Source: Ottelia alismoides
Taxonomy: Eukaryota > Streptophyta > Magnoliopsida > Alismatales > Hydrocharitaceae
Direction of reading: 5' to 3'
NCBI GenBank assembly: GCA_037367405.1
Contig: JAZKJV010002943.1
Coordinates: forward strand, 1 to 64,000
Length of the DNA: 64,000 nucleotides
A program made the translations under genes and the position numbers. The notes beneath the pieces were generated by a model. That model searched no databases and had not been told where the DNA came from. It worked only from the letters and a program-made list of their open reading frames with translations. How positions within the stretch are numbered: position 1 is the stretch's first letter; the number at the start of each line of letters is the position of its first letter. Positions 10,601-18,831 of this stretch are shown here, piece by piece.

Positions 10601-11043
10601 CGATAGGCGCTGGCCGGGTGGCATTTGAACAGGGCGCCGGCGACGGGCGCGATGGTGAGCCCGGCGCGATTGGTCGCCAACCGCCACAGCGCGACGGCGC
10701 GCTGCTCGCTGATCTCTTCGTGCGGCGAGAGGTTCTGGTGCGGCAGCACGTCAAAGCCCGGCAGCGGCTGGGGCGGGGGAGTGTCTGGCGCGATCAACCC
10801 GGCGAACGTCTGGCAGGCTTCGAGCAGCGCTTCGGCCTGCTTGTTGCCATCGGTGACGACGAGCACCGGGCGCTCCGTGGCGCGGCGGAGCAGGCAGAGA
10901 TAGAAGGCTTTGGCGGTCAGCGTGAGGCCGGACAGCCCGACGGTGGTCGGCGGCGACGCCACCCGGCGCAGCAGTTCCTGGAACGCCGGGTGGCGTCCCA
11001 AATCTTCCAGTAAAGCTCGAACTGCGGGGTGGTTCGTCGTCAA
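7648..11043 (-). CDS. mfd: Transcription-repair coupling factor Mfd
   Basis: A full-length 1131-residue protein matching the family size. It displaces RNA polymerase stalled at DNA damage and recruits UvrA. Seen in order are a UvrB-homology N-terminal region, an RNA-polymerase-interaction/CarD-like domain (PGDYIVHVTHGIGKFLGI), a RecG-like SF2 motor with Walker A (LCGDVGFGKTEVA, about residue 613), a DEEQ box (IIDEEQRFGVKHKE, about 716), motif III (MSATPIPRTL) and motif VI (QLRGRVGRSNRRAYAY), and a C-terminal TRCF domain. It lies 16 bases after rfaE2 and has no frame breaks. Confidence 0.97.
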   Translation of the reverse strand: MTTNHPAVRALLEDLGRHPAFQELLRRVASPPTTVGLSGLTLTAKAFYLCLLRRATERPVLVVTDGNKQAEALLEACQTFAGLIAPDTPPPQPLPGFDVLPHQNLSPHEEISEQRAVALWRLATNRAGLTIAPVAGALFKCHPASAYRQLALHVKVNDELPLETLAQHLESIGYEKREPVEMVGEYSIRGGIIDIFPPETEKPVRLEFFGDTVESIRKFDVETQRSIQRADHALLLPLLEIPKPRSIAAQAAGWEFRSALEDPRELAAFQLASQPIIVWDEPEQTKSAAERYWKRLNEEPDLAEANYFQWGEFHAAAAHLAQVDLRELGVGAADLEIATRPATAFRGNMKLAVDAALSFANDGGRNLYFALTTGEAERIADIFTQYQLPYQLALGPETGTKGLIAERAYQGSLASTYLLQGGIRKGVVFPDARLALYGSDDLFETGQAAPRQAVRTQSAFASDVADLKPGDYIVHVTHGIGKFLGIRELKQGDQSGDFMLLEYAGEAKLYLPITRLDLIQKFSGAGDAAPPLDKMGGATWARTKQRVKAKMRDMADELVKLYAQRRMTEGFSFSPDSNWQREFEDAFEYTATKDQLSAVRDIKRDMESEQPMDRLLCGDVGFGKTEVAMRAAFKALGDGKQVAVLAPTTVLAFQHYETFKRRFGMFAARIEHISRFRSAKEIKGVLEELQAGKVDVVVGTHRLLSKDVVFADLGLMIIDEEQRFGVKHKETLKQIRKNVDVLAMSATPIPRTLHMSLLGIRDLSVIETPPKDRLAIHTVVAHFEPKLIKQAIEQEVGRGGQVYFIHNRIDSIFMRAASIQEMLPDLRIGVGHGQMGEAELEKVLLGFMKHEYDVFVSTTIVENGIDIPLANTIIIENAERYGLSELYQLRGRVGRSNRRAYAYLLVPEDAELTEIARKRLAALKEFSDLGAGFKIAALDLELRGAGNLLGGEQHGQIATVGFDMYLRLLDEAVKELKGEEIPLEIHSTLNLGLDIRIPPTFIADENQRLRAYKKIADIRDKAQGEKTLAELSDRYGEAPEALRNLIDFAQLKNTAQHVGAESIERRHGFLNLKFHEQARIDPHALMELVQHTTGAQFTPAGVLRVPAPAGQDAGELLSFVQDLLERLRPKL

Positions 11044-11059
11044 GGAGTCACTCGAGCTT

Positions 11060-11530
11060 CTAGCGGGAAAGCACTGATTCCACGATATTTGTGGTGGAGT
11101 AGCCCGGCTCGAGCGGCAGCGCCATCACCTGGCCCCCCGCTGCCTCCACTTCTTCGCGTCCGGCGATGAAGTGCGACCAATCGGCGCCCTTCACCAGCAC
11201 GTCGGGCAGCACTTCGGCAATCAGTTCGCGCGGGGTATCTTCGTCGAAAAACGTGACGGCGTCGACGGCCTCGAGCGCGGCGGCCATGGCGGCGCGGTCG
11301 GTTTCGGAGATCATCGGACGCTTGGGGCCCTTCAGCCGCTGGACGCTGGCATCGGTGTTCAACGCCAGGATCAGGACGTCGCCCAGGGAGCGGGCGTTCT
11401 CGAGCAGGCGGATGTGGCCGGGATGAAGAATGTCGTAACAGCCGTTGGTGAAAACGACCTTCTTGCCTTCGGCTTTCCACACCGCGCGCTGGCGCACCAT
11501 CGCCGCGCGATCCGCAAACATCTTTTGCAT
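11060..11530 (-). CDS. rfaE2: D-glycero-beta-D-manno-heptose 1-phosphate adenylyltransferase (RfaE2/HldE C-domain type)
   Basis: A 156-residue nucleotidyltransferase that makes ADP-heptose precursor for lipopolysaccharide core synthesis. Signatures are [18 protein letters not shown] with the catalytic HxGH (HPGH, residues 36-39), [16 protein letters not shown] and [10 protein letters not shown]. It corresponds to the stand-alone nucleotidyltransferase half of HldE, the kinase half being absent. It is the first gene of the rfaE2-mfd-surA-yhaM-blaI operon and is divergent from the M20 amidohydrolase with 36 bases between starts. Confidence 0.92.
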   Translation of the reverse strand: MQKMFADRAAMVRQRAVWKAEGKKVVFTNGCYDILHPGHIRLLENARSLGDVLILALNTDASVQRLKGPKRPMISETDRAAMAAALEAVDAVTFFDEDTPRELIAEVLPDVLVKGADWSHFIAGREEVEAAGGQVMALPLEPGYSTTNIVESVLSR

Positions 11531-11553
11531 CTCTTGTTTGGATTCCCAGTACC

Positions 11554-11559
11554 ATTATA
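11554..11559 (-). promoter_or_regulatory. Candidate -10 box for the rfaE2-mfd operon
   Basis: Reading the minus strand, a perfect TATAAT lies 24 bases upstream of the rfaE2 start codon, in the 36-base gap to the divergent M20 gene. A convincing -35 box is not seen at the expected distance (near 11577-11582), so this is only a candidate. Confidence 0.3.
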
Positions 11560-11566
11560 GGGAGCC

Positions 11567-12817
11567 ATGAAAACTGCCGGCCTCCTTTTGCTGCTGATGG
11601 CCTCCCCGGAGCGGGACCAGAAGATCTCCGCCGCCGCCGAGGCGCTGAAAACCCGTCTCGTGGAGTGGCGTCGCGACTTCCACATGAACCCCGAGCTCTC
11701 GAACCGCGAGGAGCGCACCGGCCGTGTGCTGGCCGAGCGCCTGCGCGCGATGGGCGTGGACGAGATCAAGACCGGCGTCGCCCGCCACGGCGTGGTGGCG
11801 TTGGTGAAAGGCAAGCAGCCCGGCCCCGTTGTCGCTTGGCGGACGGATATGGACGCGCTGCCCATCAACGAGACGCTCGACGTGCCATATCGCTCGAAGA
11901 ACACCGGCGTGAAGCATGCCTGCGGTCACGACGGACACATGGCCGTCGCACTGGGGACCGTCGAACTGCTGACGAAGATGCGCGACCAGATTCGCGGCAC
12001 GGTGAAGTTCATCTTCCAGCCCGCCGAGGAAGGCCCGCCGATGGGCGAGGAAGGCGGCGCGCCGCTGATGATCAAGGAAGGCGTGCTCGATAATCCGCGC
12101 GTCGGAGCGGTGTATGGCTTGCATGTGAGCCCGACGACGCCGGTGGGTTCCGTCGGATACACGTCGGGGCCGGCGTTGTCGTCGTCGGATGCGTTCATCA
12201 TCACCCTGAAGGGCAAGAAGAGCCACGGGGCTTACCCGCAGGAGGGCAACGATTCGGTGCTGATGGCGGCCACCTGCTTGAACGGCCTCTACGCCATCCG
12301 CAGCCGCCGCGTCGACACGCAGCAGCCCACCGTGCTCGGCATCGGCACCATCCACGGCGGCGACCGCTACAACGTCGTCGCCGACGAAGTGAAGCTGGAA
12401 GGCACCCTGCGGACCTTCGACGAAGCCACGCGCGAAGACATTCGCACGAAGATCCGGCAGGTGCTGACGGGTTGTACGGCGATGCAGGGCGGCGCGTTCG
12501 ACCTGACTTGGCGCAACAGCGGGACGCCCGCCGTGGTGAACACGCCGGCGCTGGTGTCCGCCACGGTGCCGTCGCTCGAGCGGATGTTGGGCAAGGAGAA
12601 GGTGATCGCTGACAAGGCCGCCATGGTGAGCGAGGACTTCGCCTGGTACCAGCGCGAAGTGCCGGGCTTCATTTTCTGGCTAGGGATCCGCAATCCGGCC
12701 AAGGGCATTACGGCGGGTCTGCACACGGCGGAGATGGACATGGACGAGGACGCGCTGGTGGTGGGCGTCCGCGCGGCGTCGACGGCGCTGCTGGATTATC
12801 TGGATCGTGGAAAGTGA
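11567..12817 (+). CDS. M20D family amidohydrolase (N-acyl-amino-acid/hippurate hydrolase type)
   Basis: A 416-residue metallo-amidohydrolase of the M20D group (hippuricase, IAA-amino-acid hydrolase). Metal-site motifs are ACGHDGHMA (about residues 118-125), the DMDALPI loop (about 98-104) and FQPAEEGPP with the bridging Glu. The C-terminal SEDFAWYQREVPGF supplies the last ligand region. The dimerisation domain lies in the middle (ITLKGKKSHGAYPQEGNDSV). The start ATG follows AGGGAG by two bases. A short hydrophobic N-terminus (AGLLLLLMAS) may be a weak signal peptide or anchor. The next gene, purB, starts 39 bases downstream. The substrate cannot be told from sequence. Confidence 0.9.
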   Translation: MKTAGLLLLLMASPERDQKISAAAEALKTRLVEWRRDFHMNPELSNREERTGRVLAERLRAMGVDEIKTGVARHGVVALVKGKQPGPVVAWRTDMDALPINETLDVPYRSKNTGVKHACGHDGHMAVALGTVELLTKMRDQIRGTVKFIFQPAEEGPPMGEEGGAPLMIKEGVLDNPRVGAVYGLHVSPTTPVGSVGYTSGPALSSSDAFIITLKGKKSHGAYPQEGNDSVLMAATCLNGLYAIRSRRVDTQQPTVLGIGTIHGGDRYNVVADEVKLEGTLRTFDEATREDIRTKIRQVLTGCTAMQGGAFDLTWRNSGTPAVVNTPALVSATVPSLERMLGKEKVIADKAAMVSEDFAWYQREVPGFIFWLGIRNPAKGITAGLHTAEMDMDEDALVVGVRAASTALLDYLDRGK

Positions 12818-12856
12818 GCCTTCCGCGTCGAGAAGCCCCCGGCTGGAGAGAATTGC

Positions 12857-14182
12857 ATGATTGAACGCTACACGCGCGCCGAAATGGGCCGCATCTGGTC
12901 CGATCAGAACAAGTTCGAGCAATGGCTCGCGGTGGAATTGGCCGCCTCAGAGACGCTGGCCGAGATGGGCCAGGTGCCCGCCGAGGCCGTGAACCTGCTG
13001 AAGACCCACGCGGCCGTCGACGTCGCACGCATCCTCGAAATCGAGAAGACCACCCGCCACGACGTCATCGCCTTTACCACCGCCGTGGCCGAAACGATGG
13101 CCGCCGCCGGCCATGCCGACGCCTCGCGCTGGCTCCACTTCGGAATGACGTCGAATGACGTCGTCGACACCGCCCAGGCGCTGCAGATGAAGCAATCGGC
13201 CGCGCTGATCCTGGCCGGCGCCGATCAGCTTCTGGCGAGCCTGGCCCGCCGCGCGCGCGAATTTCAGAACGCCATCCAGATCGGCCGCACGCACGGCATC
13301 CACGCCGAGCCCATCACGTTCGGCTTCAAGCTGGCGCTTTGGTTCGACGAGCTCCGCCCGCAATCGCGCCCGCTTTGCCCAAGCGGCCGACGAGGCGCGC
13401 ATGGGCAAGATCTCTGGCGCCGTCGGCACCGTCGCTCACCTGCCGCTCGACGCCGAGGAGCGCATCTGCGCCAAGCTGGGTCTGCGCGCCGCCGCCATCT
13501 CGTCGCAGGTCATTTCGCGCGACATTCACGCTGCCTACCTGAGCGCGCTGGCCCTGTTGTGCGCCACACTCGAGAAGATCGCGCTCGAGGTGCGGCATCT
13601 GCAGCGGACCGAGGTCCGCGAGGTGATGGAGCCCTTCGCCACCGGCCAGAAAGGCTCGTCGGCGATGCCGCACAAGAAGAATCCCATCGTCTGCGAGCAG
13701 ATCTGCGGTCTGGCCCGGGTGGTCCGCTCCAACCTCCAGGCGGCTTTCGAGAACATCGCCCTCTGGCACGAGCGGGATATCTCCCATTCCTCAGTGGAGA
13801 GGGTGATCCTGGCGGACTCCTGCATTCTCACCGACTACCTGCTGGCCAAGACGCTTTGGCTCGTCGACGGCATGCGGGTTTTCCCGGATCGCATGCGCAA
13901 GAATCTCGACTCGACCAAGGGCCTGTCTTCAGCGGCCAACTGCTGCTCGACTTGGCGGAGGCGGGCATGCTGCGCGAGGATGCGTATAGGCTGGTCCAGT
14001 CGAACGCGCTCCGCTGCTGGGAGACCGATGGCGACTTCCGGGGCGAAATGGAGGCGAACGAAGAGGTCAAGAAACTGCTGTCGCCCGCCAAAATCGAGAA
14101 CGCATTCTCAGTAGACCGTCAGTTGGGGAACATTGGTCCTATCCTCGATCGTGTGCTGGACGGCGCTGGTACCAAAGGGTGA
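12857..14182 (+). CDS. purB: Adenylosuccinate lyase (two compensating frameshifts)
   Basis: Fumarase/aspartase-superfamily enzyme of purine synthesis that cleaves SAICAR and adenylosuccinate. About 440 residues, the usual bacterial size. Visible are FGMTSNDVVDTAQALQMKQ, the QIGRTHGIHAEPITFG loop with catalytic His, and the signature GSSAMPHKKNP (about residue 266). The frame changes near 13355 and returns near 13925, so both ends share one frame and the middle another. This is the pattern expected of two sequencing indels rather than decay. It is preceded by GGAGAGAAT before the ATG. Confidence 0.93.
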   Translation: MIERYTRAEMGRIWSDQNKFEQWLAVELAASETLAEMGQVPAEAVNLLKTHAAVDVARILEIEKTTRHDVIAFTTAVAETMAAAGHADASRWLHFGMTSNDVVDTAQALQMKQSAALILAGADQLLASLARRAREFQNAIQIGRTHGIHAEPITFGFKLALWFDELRPQSRPLCPSGRRGAHGQDLWRRRHRRSPAARRRGAHLRQAGSARRRHLVAGHFARHSRCLPERAGPVVRHTREDRARGAASAADRGPRGDGALRHRPERLVGDAAQEESHRLRADLRSGPGGPLQPPGGFREHRPLARAGYLPFLSGEGDPGGLLHSHRLPAGQDALARRRHAGFPGSHAQESRLDQGPVFSGQLLLDLAEAGMLREDAYRLVQSNALRCWETDGDFRGEMEANEEVKKLLSPAKIENAFSVDRQLGNIGPILDRVLDGAGTKG

Positions 14183-14355
14183 AAACCCAACCCAATCAAT
14201 TACTTCCCGGTAGATTTCCAAGTTGAACTCGGGCCCGCCGCCCGGCTCCGGTCAGGTGGTCGCCTAGGCTAAATTATTCAGAAGAAACAATTTGTAGGTT
14301 CGGATTTGGCGATCTTCCCGTATACTGTCCACGAAGGACGGGCTGGTCAAAGAAG

Positions 14356-14807
14356 ATGTATACGAGCCGCAAACGAGAGCAGAAGCAGGGTTTCGGGGTT
14401 GCTCGCGTGTTGGTGGCGGATGACGACCCCACCGCGCGTTGGCGATTCAGACAGTACTCGAGGCGGGAGGGTACGATGTGGATTCCGCCGCTTCCGCCGC
14501 CGAAGCCTTCGGCAAAATGGACGAGGAAGAATATGAACTCGTGCTGGCCGACCTCGACATGGAAACGCCGGACTCGGGCCTGAAGGTCATCGCGCATGCC
14601 CGCATGATGGACTATGAACCGGCCACGGCCGTGGTGCATACCCATACGCAGACCCCGCGGTCGACGGGCAACCGCCAGGGCAACAGCGAAGTGCTGGTGG
14701 CTCCGGAGAATCTGCCGGAGTTCCTTTCGCAGGTCGCCTTGCTGATCGGCTCGCGCGCCTCGCGCCGCTTGGCGCGGGAAATGCGGGCGCACGCGGCCGC
14801 TGGCTAA
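14356..14807 (+). CDS. Single-domain response regulator (CheY-like receiver, one frameshift)
   Basis: A stand-alone receiver domain of about 150 residues. The acidic pocket and first strand read VARVLVADDDPTAR; after a one-base shift near 14440 the protein continues AIQTVLEAGGYDVDSAASAAEAF. The phospho-acceptor Asp is in the LVLADLDMETPDSG stretch. The end is a basic tail (RASRRLAREMRAHAAAG). There is no output domain. A TATACT hexamer (14321-14326) could be the -10 box, with no good -35. The start is uncertain: ATG 14356 has its SD-like AAAGAAG almost abutting, and a GTG just before VLVADDD is possible. Its stop overlaps that of the convergent kinase gene by 4 bases. Confidence 0.72.
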
Positions 14808-15294
14808 AGCGCGGCCAGCAGTTGCTCGACGCAGCGCTCGAGCGGTTGCTCCGTATCGATGAGGAGCTTCGGTTCGGCGATCGGTTCGAAGTGCGCGGCG
14901 ACGGCCTCGTAAAGGCTTCGCGTTCGATTCGCCGCCGGATGGCTTCGATCGGCCTCGATGCGCGCGAGCGCGGTCTCCGGCTGGCAGCGGCATTCGACCA
15001 TCCGCCAGCGTTCGGCCACCGCCACGGCCCGTTCGCGCTGATATCCGCGGCTGAACGTTCGCCCATCCAGGAAGACGACGCGGCCGGGAGACTGCCGCAG
15101 TGCCAGCGCGCCGTTTCGAGCATCAACTCCATGACGAAGTCGTCCTGCCCGGCGGTGTAAAGCACGTCGGCTGGCGCGAAGAGGGCCGCCCGGATCGCGT
15201 CCTTGTCGAGCACCGCGCCGCCCACCCGTTCCGCCGCCGCGCGCGCCAGCGTGCTTTTTCCCGTGCCGGGCAGGCCGGCCATCACGACGAGCAT
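14804..15294 (-). CDS. Small P-loop kinase (AAA_33/zeta-like fold, one frameshift)
   Basis: A cytoplasmic nucleotide-binding protein of about 160 residues. The Walker A motif MAGLPGTGKSTLA (residues 5-17) is followed by VLDKDAIRAALF, a pattern shared by gluconate-kinase-like and AAA_33 ATPases that phosphorylate small molecules. The frame changes near 15110; the C-terminal half (RWRMVECRCQPETALARIEA, EPKLLIDTEQPLERCVEQLL) reads well in the second frame. It starts 12 bases downstream of fliJ, so it may be transcribed with the flagellar operon. I see no toxin-antitoxin partner. The substrate is unknown. Confidence 0.72.
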
Positions 15295-15305
15295 CGCTCT
15301 CCAGT

Positions 15306-15750
15306 TTAGCGGCGCCGCTGATTCCAGGCGGCCAGGTAAACGTCGGCGGCCAGCTCTTCGAGCTGCTTGGTTTCCTCCTGGCGCCAGGCTTCGTGTTGGC
15401 GTTCGCGCAGCTTGGCCAGCAACTCGCACTTGCGCTCGGCCTCCATCAGCCGCTGCCGCTGGGTGGCAATGCGGGCCTGCTGCCGGGCTTCTTCGGCGGC
15501 CAGGTCGCGGGTGCGCGCGGATGCATACTGCGTGAAGGCGTCCACCGTCTGCACCGACCAACTGGCCGACTCCGTCCCGGCCCGCGCCCAGGGCCGTCAG
15601 ACTGCGGTCGCGTTCTTCGCCCAGGGCTAGCCGTGCCTGGCGCAGGGCCAACAACCCGGCCTCCAACTGCTCGAGCCGGGCGCGCTCGACATCGGCCTCC
15701 ACACGCCGGTAGTGCGCCACGCGTTCGAGCCGGAACTGGAACTTCGCCAT
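15306..15750 (-). CDS. fliJ: Flagellar export protein FliJ (one frameshift)
   Basis: A short, highly charged coiled-coil protein of about 147 residues directly after fliI, the standard place for FliJ. FliJ connects the FliI ATPase ring to the export gate and escorts chaperones. The N-terminus MAKFQFRLERVAHYRRVEAD matches the family pattern (F-x-F-x-L-x-x-V). A break near 15580 separates it from the C-terminal coiled coil (ARTRDLAAEEARQQARIATQ and QHEAWRQEETKQLEELAAD). It is identified by position plus the N-terminal motif. Confidence 0.85.
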
Positions 15751-15756
15751 CGAGAT

Positions 15757-17079
15757 CTACATGCGCAGTTGGCTGGCGAGACCGGCCAACTGGCCCAGCG
15801 TTTCGTCGCGCGTGGCATGCTCCTCGGCGTCCTGCCGCAGGAAATCCATGATGCGAGGCCGCAGCCCGATGACGCGGTCGAGCTTCGGATTGCTGCCCGC
15901 CGCGTACGCGCCCAGGTTGATCAAATCCTCGGCCCGGGCGTAGTCGGCCATCGCCTCGCGGACGTCGCGCATGGCGGCTTTCTGATCGGCCGAGGCGAGC
16001 TTGCCGCTCAGCCGGCTGACGGAGGAGAGCACGTCGATGGCCGGATAGTGCCCGGCTTGGCCCAGGGCTCGCGAGAGGATGATGTGTCCGTCCAGGATGC
16101 CGCGCACGGCGTCGCAGATGGGCTCGTTGAAATCGTCGCCCTCGACGAGGACCGTGAACAGCGCCGTGATCGAGCCGTGCTCGAGCTTGCCCGGCCGCTC
16201 GCAGACCTTGGGTAGCAGGTTGAACACCGAGGGCGTGTAGCCTTTCTGGCTGGGCGGCTCGCCGGCGGCCAAGCCGATTTCGCGTTGGGCCATCGCCAGG
16301 CGCGTGACCGAATCCACCACCAGCAGCACGTCCTTGCCCTGGTCGCGGAAGTACTCGGCGACGGCCAGCGCGACGAAGCAGGCGCGGACGCGCAGCGGCG
16401 CCGGGCGGTCTGACGTGGCCACCACTACGACGGAGCGCTCCATGCCCTCCGGCCCGAGTTCGTGCTCGATGAAGCCGCGGACTTCGCGGTTTCGCTCGCC
16501 GATCAGCGCGACGACGGCCACCTGCGCGGCGCTGTGCTTCACCATCGCGCCCAGCAGCGTGCTTTTGCCGACGCCGCTGCCGCCGAAGAGGCCGATGCGC
16601 TGGCCCTTGCCGCAAGGCAGCAGGCTGTCGATGGCGCGGATGCCGGTCTCGAGCGGCTCCTGGATGGGCGCGCGCTCGAGCGGTCCGGCCGGCTCGCGGT
16701 AAAGGTCGTAGTGCTCGGCGCCGTGAACCGCGCCCTTGTTGTCCATCGGTTTGCCGAAGCCGTCGAGCACGCGGCCGAGCAACTCCGGGCCGACGGTAAC
16801 GCGGGCCGATTCCGGCCGCAGCACCACGCGGTCGCCGAGTTGGATGCCGCTGGTCTCCTCGAGCGGCATCGACAGCACGCGGCCATTCCGGAAGCCGATC
16901 GCCTGCACGCGGATGCGGTGCCCGGCGCTGGTCTCGATCTCGCAGAAATCGCCGATGGCGGCGGCCGGTCCGTCGGATTCGATCAGCAGTCCGACGAGCT
17001 CCGTCACCTTGCCGGTCCAGAGAATGGGATCGGCCTCGGCCACCAGCTTCAGATACTGATCGACGTCGAAGCGATCCAT
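15757..17079 (-). CDS. fliI: Flagellum-specific ATPase FliI
   Basis: The 440-residue hexameric ATPase of the flagellar type III export apparatus, related to F1 beta subunits. Walker A is GLFGGSGVGKSTLLG (about residues 163-177) and Walker B VLLVVDSVTRLAMAQREIGL. The family ending HATRDETLGQLAGLASQ is present and the length is normal. It lies 6 bases upstream of fliJ and 2 bases after fliH. The frame is intact. Confidence 0.97.
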   Translation of the reverse strand: MDRFDVDQYLKLVAEADPILWTGKVTELVGLLIESDGPAAAIGDFCEIETSAGHRIRVQAIGFRNGRVLSMPLEETSGIQLGDRVVLRPESARVTVGPELLGRVLDGFGKPMDNKGAVHGAEHYDLYREPAGPLERAPIQEPLETGIRAIDSLLPCGKGQRIGLFGGSGVGKSTLLGAMVKHSAAQVAVVALIGERNREVRGFIEHELGPEGMERSVVVVATSDRPAPLRVRACFVALAVAEYFRDQGKDVLLVVDSVTRLAMAQREIGLAAGEPPSQKGYTPSVFNLLPKVCERPGKLEHGSITALFTVLVEGDDFNEPICDAVRGILDGHIILSRALGQAGHYPAIDVLSSVSRLSGKLASADQKAAMRDVREAMADYARAEDLINLGAYAAGSNPKLDRVIGLRPRIMDFLRQDAEEHATRDETLGQLAGLASQLRM

Positions 17080-17081
17080 CG

Positions 17082-17801
17082 CTACGGGCGCTCCTTGAGG
17101 GCATCCACCAGGCCGCGCTCGATCTCGTCGAGCTGCGTCTCGAGCGAGGCGTCGAGCGTGCCTTTCGTCGTTTCAAACAGCACGGCTCCGCGCTCGAGAT
17201 TCGGATCGGCCGCGACTTCGACGCGGCGCGGGAGGCGCGCGGCGGCCAGCCCGGCGGAGATGGCGGCGTGGTCCTGCTCGGCCACCAGGACGCGATGCAA
17301 CTCGCGAGCGCCGATCTTGTCGAGCGCCGCGCGCACCACGCCGGTGAGCGCGCCCGGGTCCACCGCCAGTTCCCGGTGCAGAATCCGGCGGGCGATGCCG
17401 AACGACAGCCGCACGATATCTTCTTCGGCCTCGCGACGGAACTCGTCGCGGGTGGCCGACAAGTCTTCAATGGTCCGGAGCAGGCGCGCCATCACCGGCT
17501 CCACTTCGGCCACGGCGGCGGCGGTCCCCTGCCGCTCGCCTTCACGCAAGCCGTCCTGGTAGGCGGAGCGCCGCGCGGCGTCCACCTGGTCCTGGCACTC
17601 GCGCCGGAGAGCTTCGAGCTCGGCCTGCCAGTCCGGTGGCGGCCCCGCCGTGGCCCCGTCGGCCGGCGCCGGGCCCCCGGACGGCTCCGGCTCCGATTCG
17701 GGGCCCGGAGCCACCTCGGCGCCACCCCAGGTCCAGGTGGCCACCCCGGCGAGGGCGTCCCCTTGCAGGATCCGCGCCGGGTTGATCCGTTTACTCGACA
17801 T
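17082..17801 (-). CDS. fliH: Flagellar assembly protein FliH
   Basis: A 239-residue FliH-like stator/negative regulator of FliI. The N-terminal 80 residues are Pro/Ala/Glu-rich and disordered (PEPSGGPAPADGATAGPPPD). The C-terminal half has the typical VRLSFGIARRILHRELAVDP segment and a V-type-ATPase subunit E-like end. It is assigned by this domain and by its place between fliG and fliI. The start overlaps the end of fliG by 11 bases, implying translational coupling. Confidence 0.9.
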   Translation of the reverse strand: MSSKRINPARILQGDALAGVATWTWGGAEVAPGPESEPEPSGGPAPADGATAGPPPDWQAELEALRRECQDQVDAARRSAYQDGLREGERQGTAAAVAEVEPVMARLLRTIEDLSATRDEFRREAEEDIVRLSFGIARRILHRELAVDPGALTGVVRAALDKIGARELHRVLVAEQDHAAISAGLAAARLPRRVEVAADPNLERGAVLFETTKGTLDASLETQLDEIERGLVDALKERP

Positions 17802-18828
17802 ACTGCTCCGTGCCGCCGCCGCTCAGGTTGATGACGCCTTCGGCCTCGAGCTGCCGGACGACGGCGATGATCTGCTGCTGCGACGACTCGACGTCGCGGA
17901 TCTTCACCGGCCCCAGCGCCTCCATGTCCTCCTTCAACATCTCGGCGCCGCGCTGCGACATCTGCGCCAGGAAGTTCTGCCGCAACTGCTCGGAGGTCCC
18001 CTTCAGCGCGATGGTCAGGATCTTGCGGTCCACGCGCGACAGCACTTCCTTGATGCCGGCCGGGTCCACCATCACCAGATCCTCGAAGACAAACATCAGA
18101 TGGCGGATCGTCTCGCCCAGCTTGCCGTCCAGTTGCTCGATGCGGTCGACCATCTCCTTCGAGCTGGCCGAATCCATGCGGTTGAACATTTCGGCCACCG
18201 CCTGCACGCCGCCCATCGACTGGCGGCTGACTTCGCCGAGCTCCCGCAGCTTGAAGCCGATGATGTTGGCGATCTTGCCCACGATGTCGGGCGAGATCTG
18301 CTCGAGATTGGCCATGCGGCTGGCGACATCGGCCCGGATCTCGACCGGCAGCGAACTGAGCAGCCCGGCCGCCTGCGAGGGGCCGAGGTGCGACAGGATG
18401 AGGGCGATGGTCTGCGGATGCTCGTTGTGGATGAACTTGGCCAGCTGCTGCGGATCGGCCTTTTGCAGGACGTCGAAGCTGAGCGTCTCGCCGCCGAGCG
18501 ACTTCAGCATGCGGTCGAGCATGCGCTTGGCCGTCTCCGGGCCGAAGGCGGCGTTCAAGACCTTCTTGGCATACTCGACGCCGCCGCGCAGGACGAAATC
18601 GTGCGCCACCGACATCTGGTAGTACTCGTCGAGCACCGCTTCGGCCACTTCGTTGGGGACCTTTTGCGCCAGAGCGAGTTCGCGGCCGATGCGCTGGACT
18701 TCGTCTTCCTCGAGGTGGCGCAGAATCTCGGCGCCCATCGTGTCGCCGAGGCTGATGATGAGGATGGCCGCCTTCTGCGCGCCGGTCAGGCCCTTGCGGT
18801 CGGTTTGTTCCTTGGCTCCCTGGCGCAA
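17791..18828 (-). CDS. fliG: Flagellar motor switch protein FliG
   Basis: A 345-residue rotor protein linking FliF to the C-ring and contacting the stator. The N-terminal domain (LTGAQKAAILIISLGDTMGA), the middle domain EHPQTIALILSHLGPSQAAG (EHPQ motif) and the C-terminal torque domain (MFVFEDLVMVDPAGIKEVL; RAEML-like end) are all present. The start is TTG at 18828, four bases past the fliF stop, with no ATG in frame before the conserved N-terminus. The frame is intact. Confidence 0.96.
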   Translation of the reverse strand: MRQGAKEQTDRKGLTGAQKAAILIISLGDTMGAEILRHLEEDEVQRIGRELALAQKVPNEVAEAVLDEYYQMSVAHDFVLRGGVEYAKKVLNAAFGPETAKRMLDRMLKSLGGETLSFDVLQKADPQQLAKFIHNEHPQTIALILSHLGPSQAAGLLSSLPVEIRADVASRMANLEQISPDIVGKIANIIGFKLRELGEVSRQSMGGVQAVAEMFNRMDSASSKEMVDRIEQLDGKLGETIRHLMFVFEDLVMVDPAGIKEVLSRVDRKILTIALKGTSEQLRQNFLAQMSQRGAEMLKEDMEALGPVKIRDVESSQQQIIAVVRQLEAEGVINLSGGGTEQYVE

Positions 18829-18831
18829 CGC

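Noticed and set aside
7681..11013. A 1110-codon plus-strand frame opposite mfd
   Set aside because: Shadow of mfd; mfd motifs (Walker A, DEEQ, RGRVGRSN) are complete on the minus strand, and the plus frame shows no domain.
14804..15294. Zeta-toxin call for the P-loop kinase
   Set aside because: Only the fold-level P-loop matches; there is no antitoxin gene next to it and the zeta-specific residues cannot be recognised.
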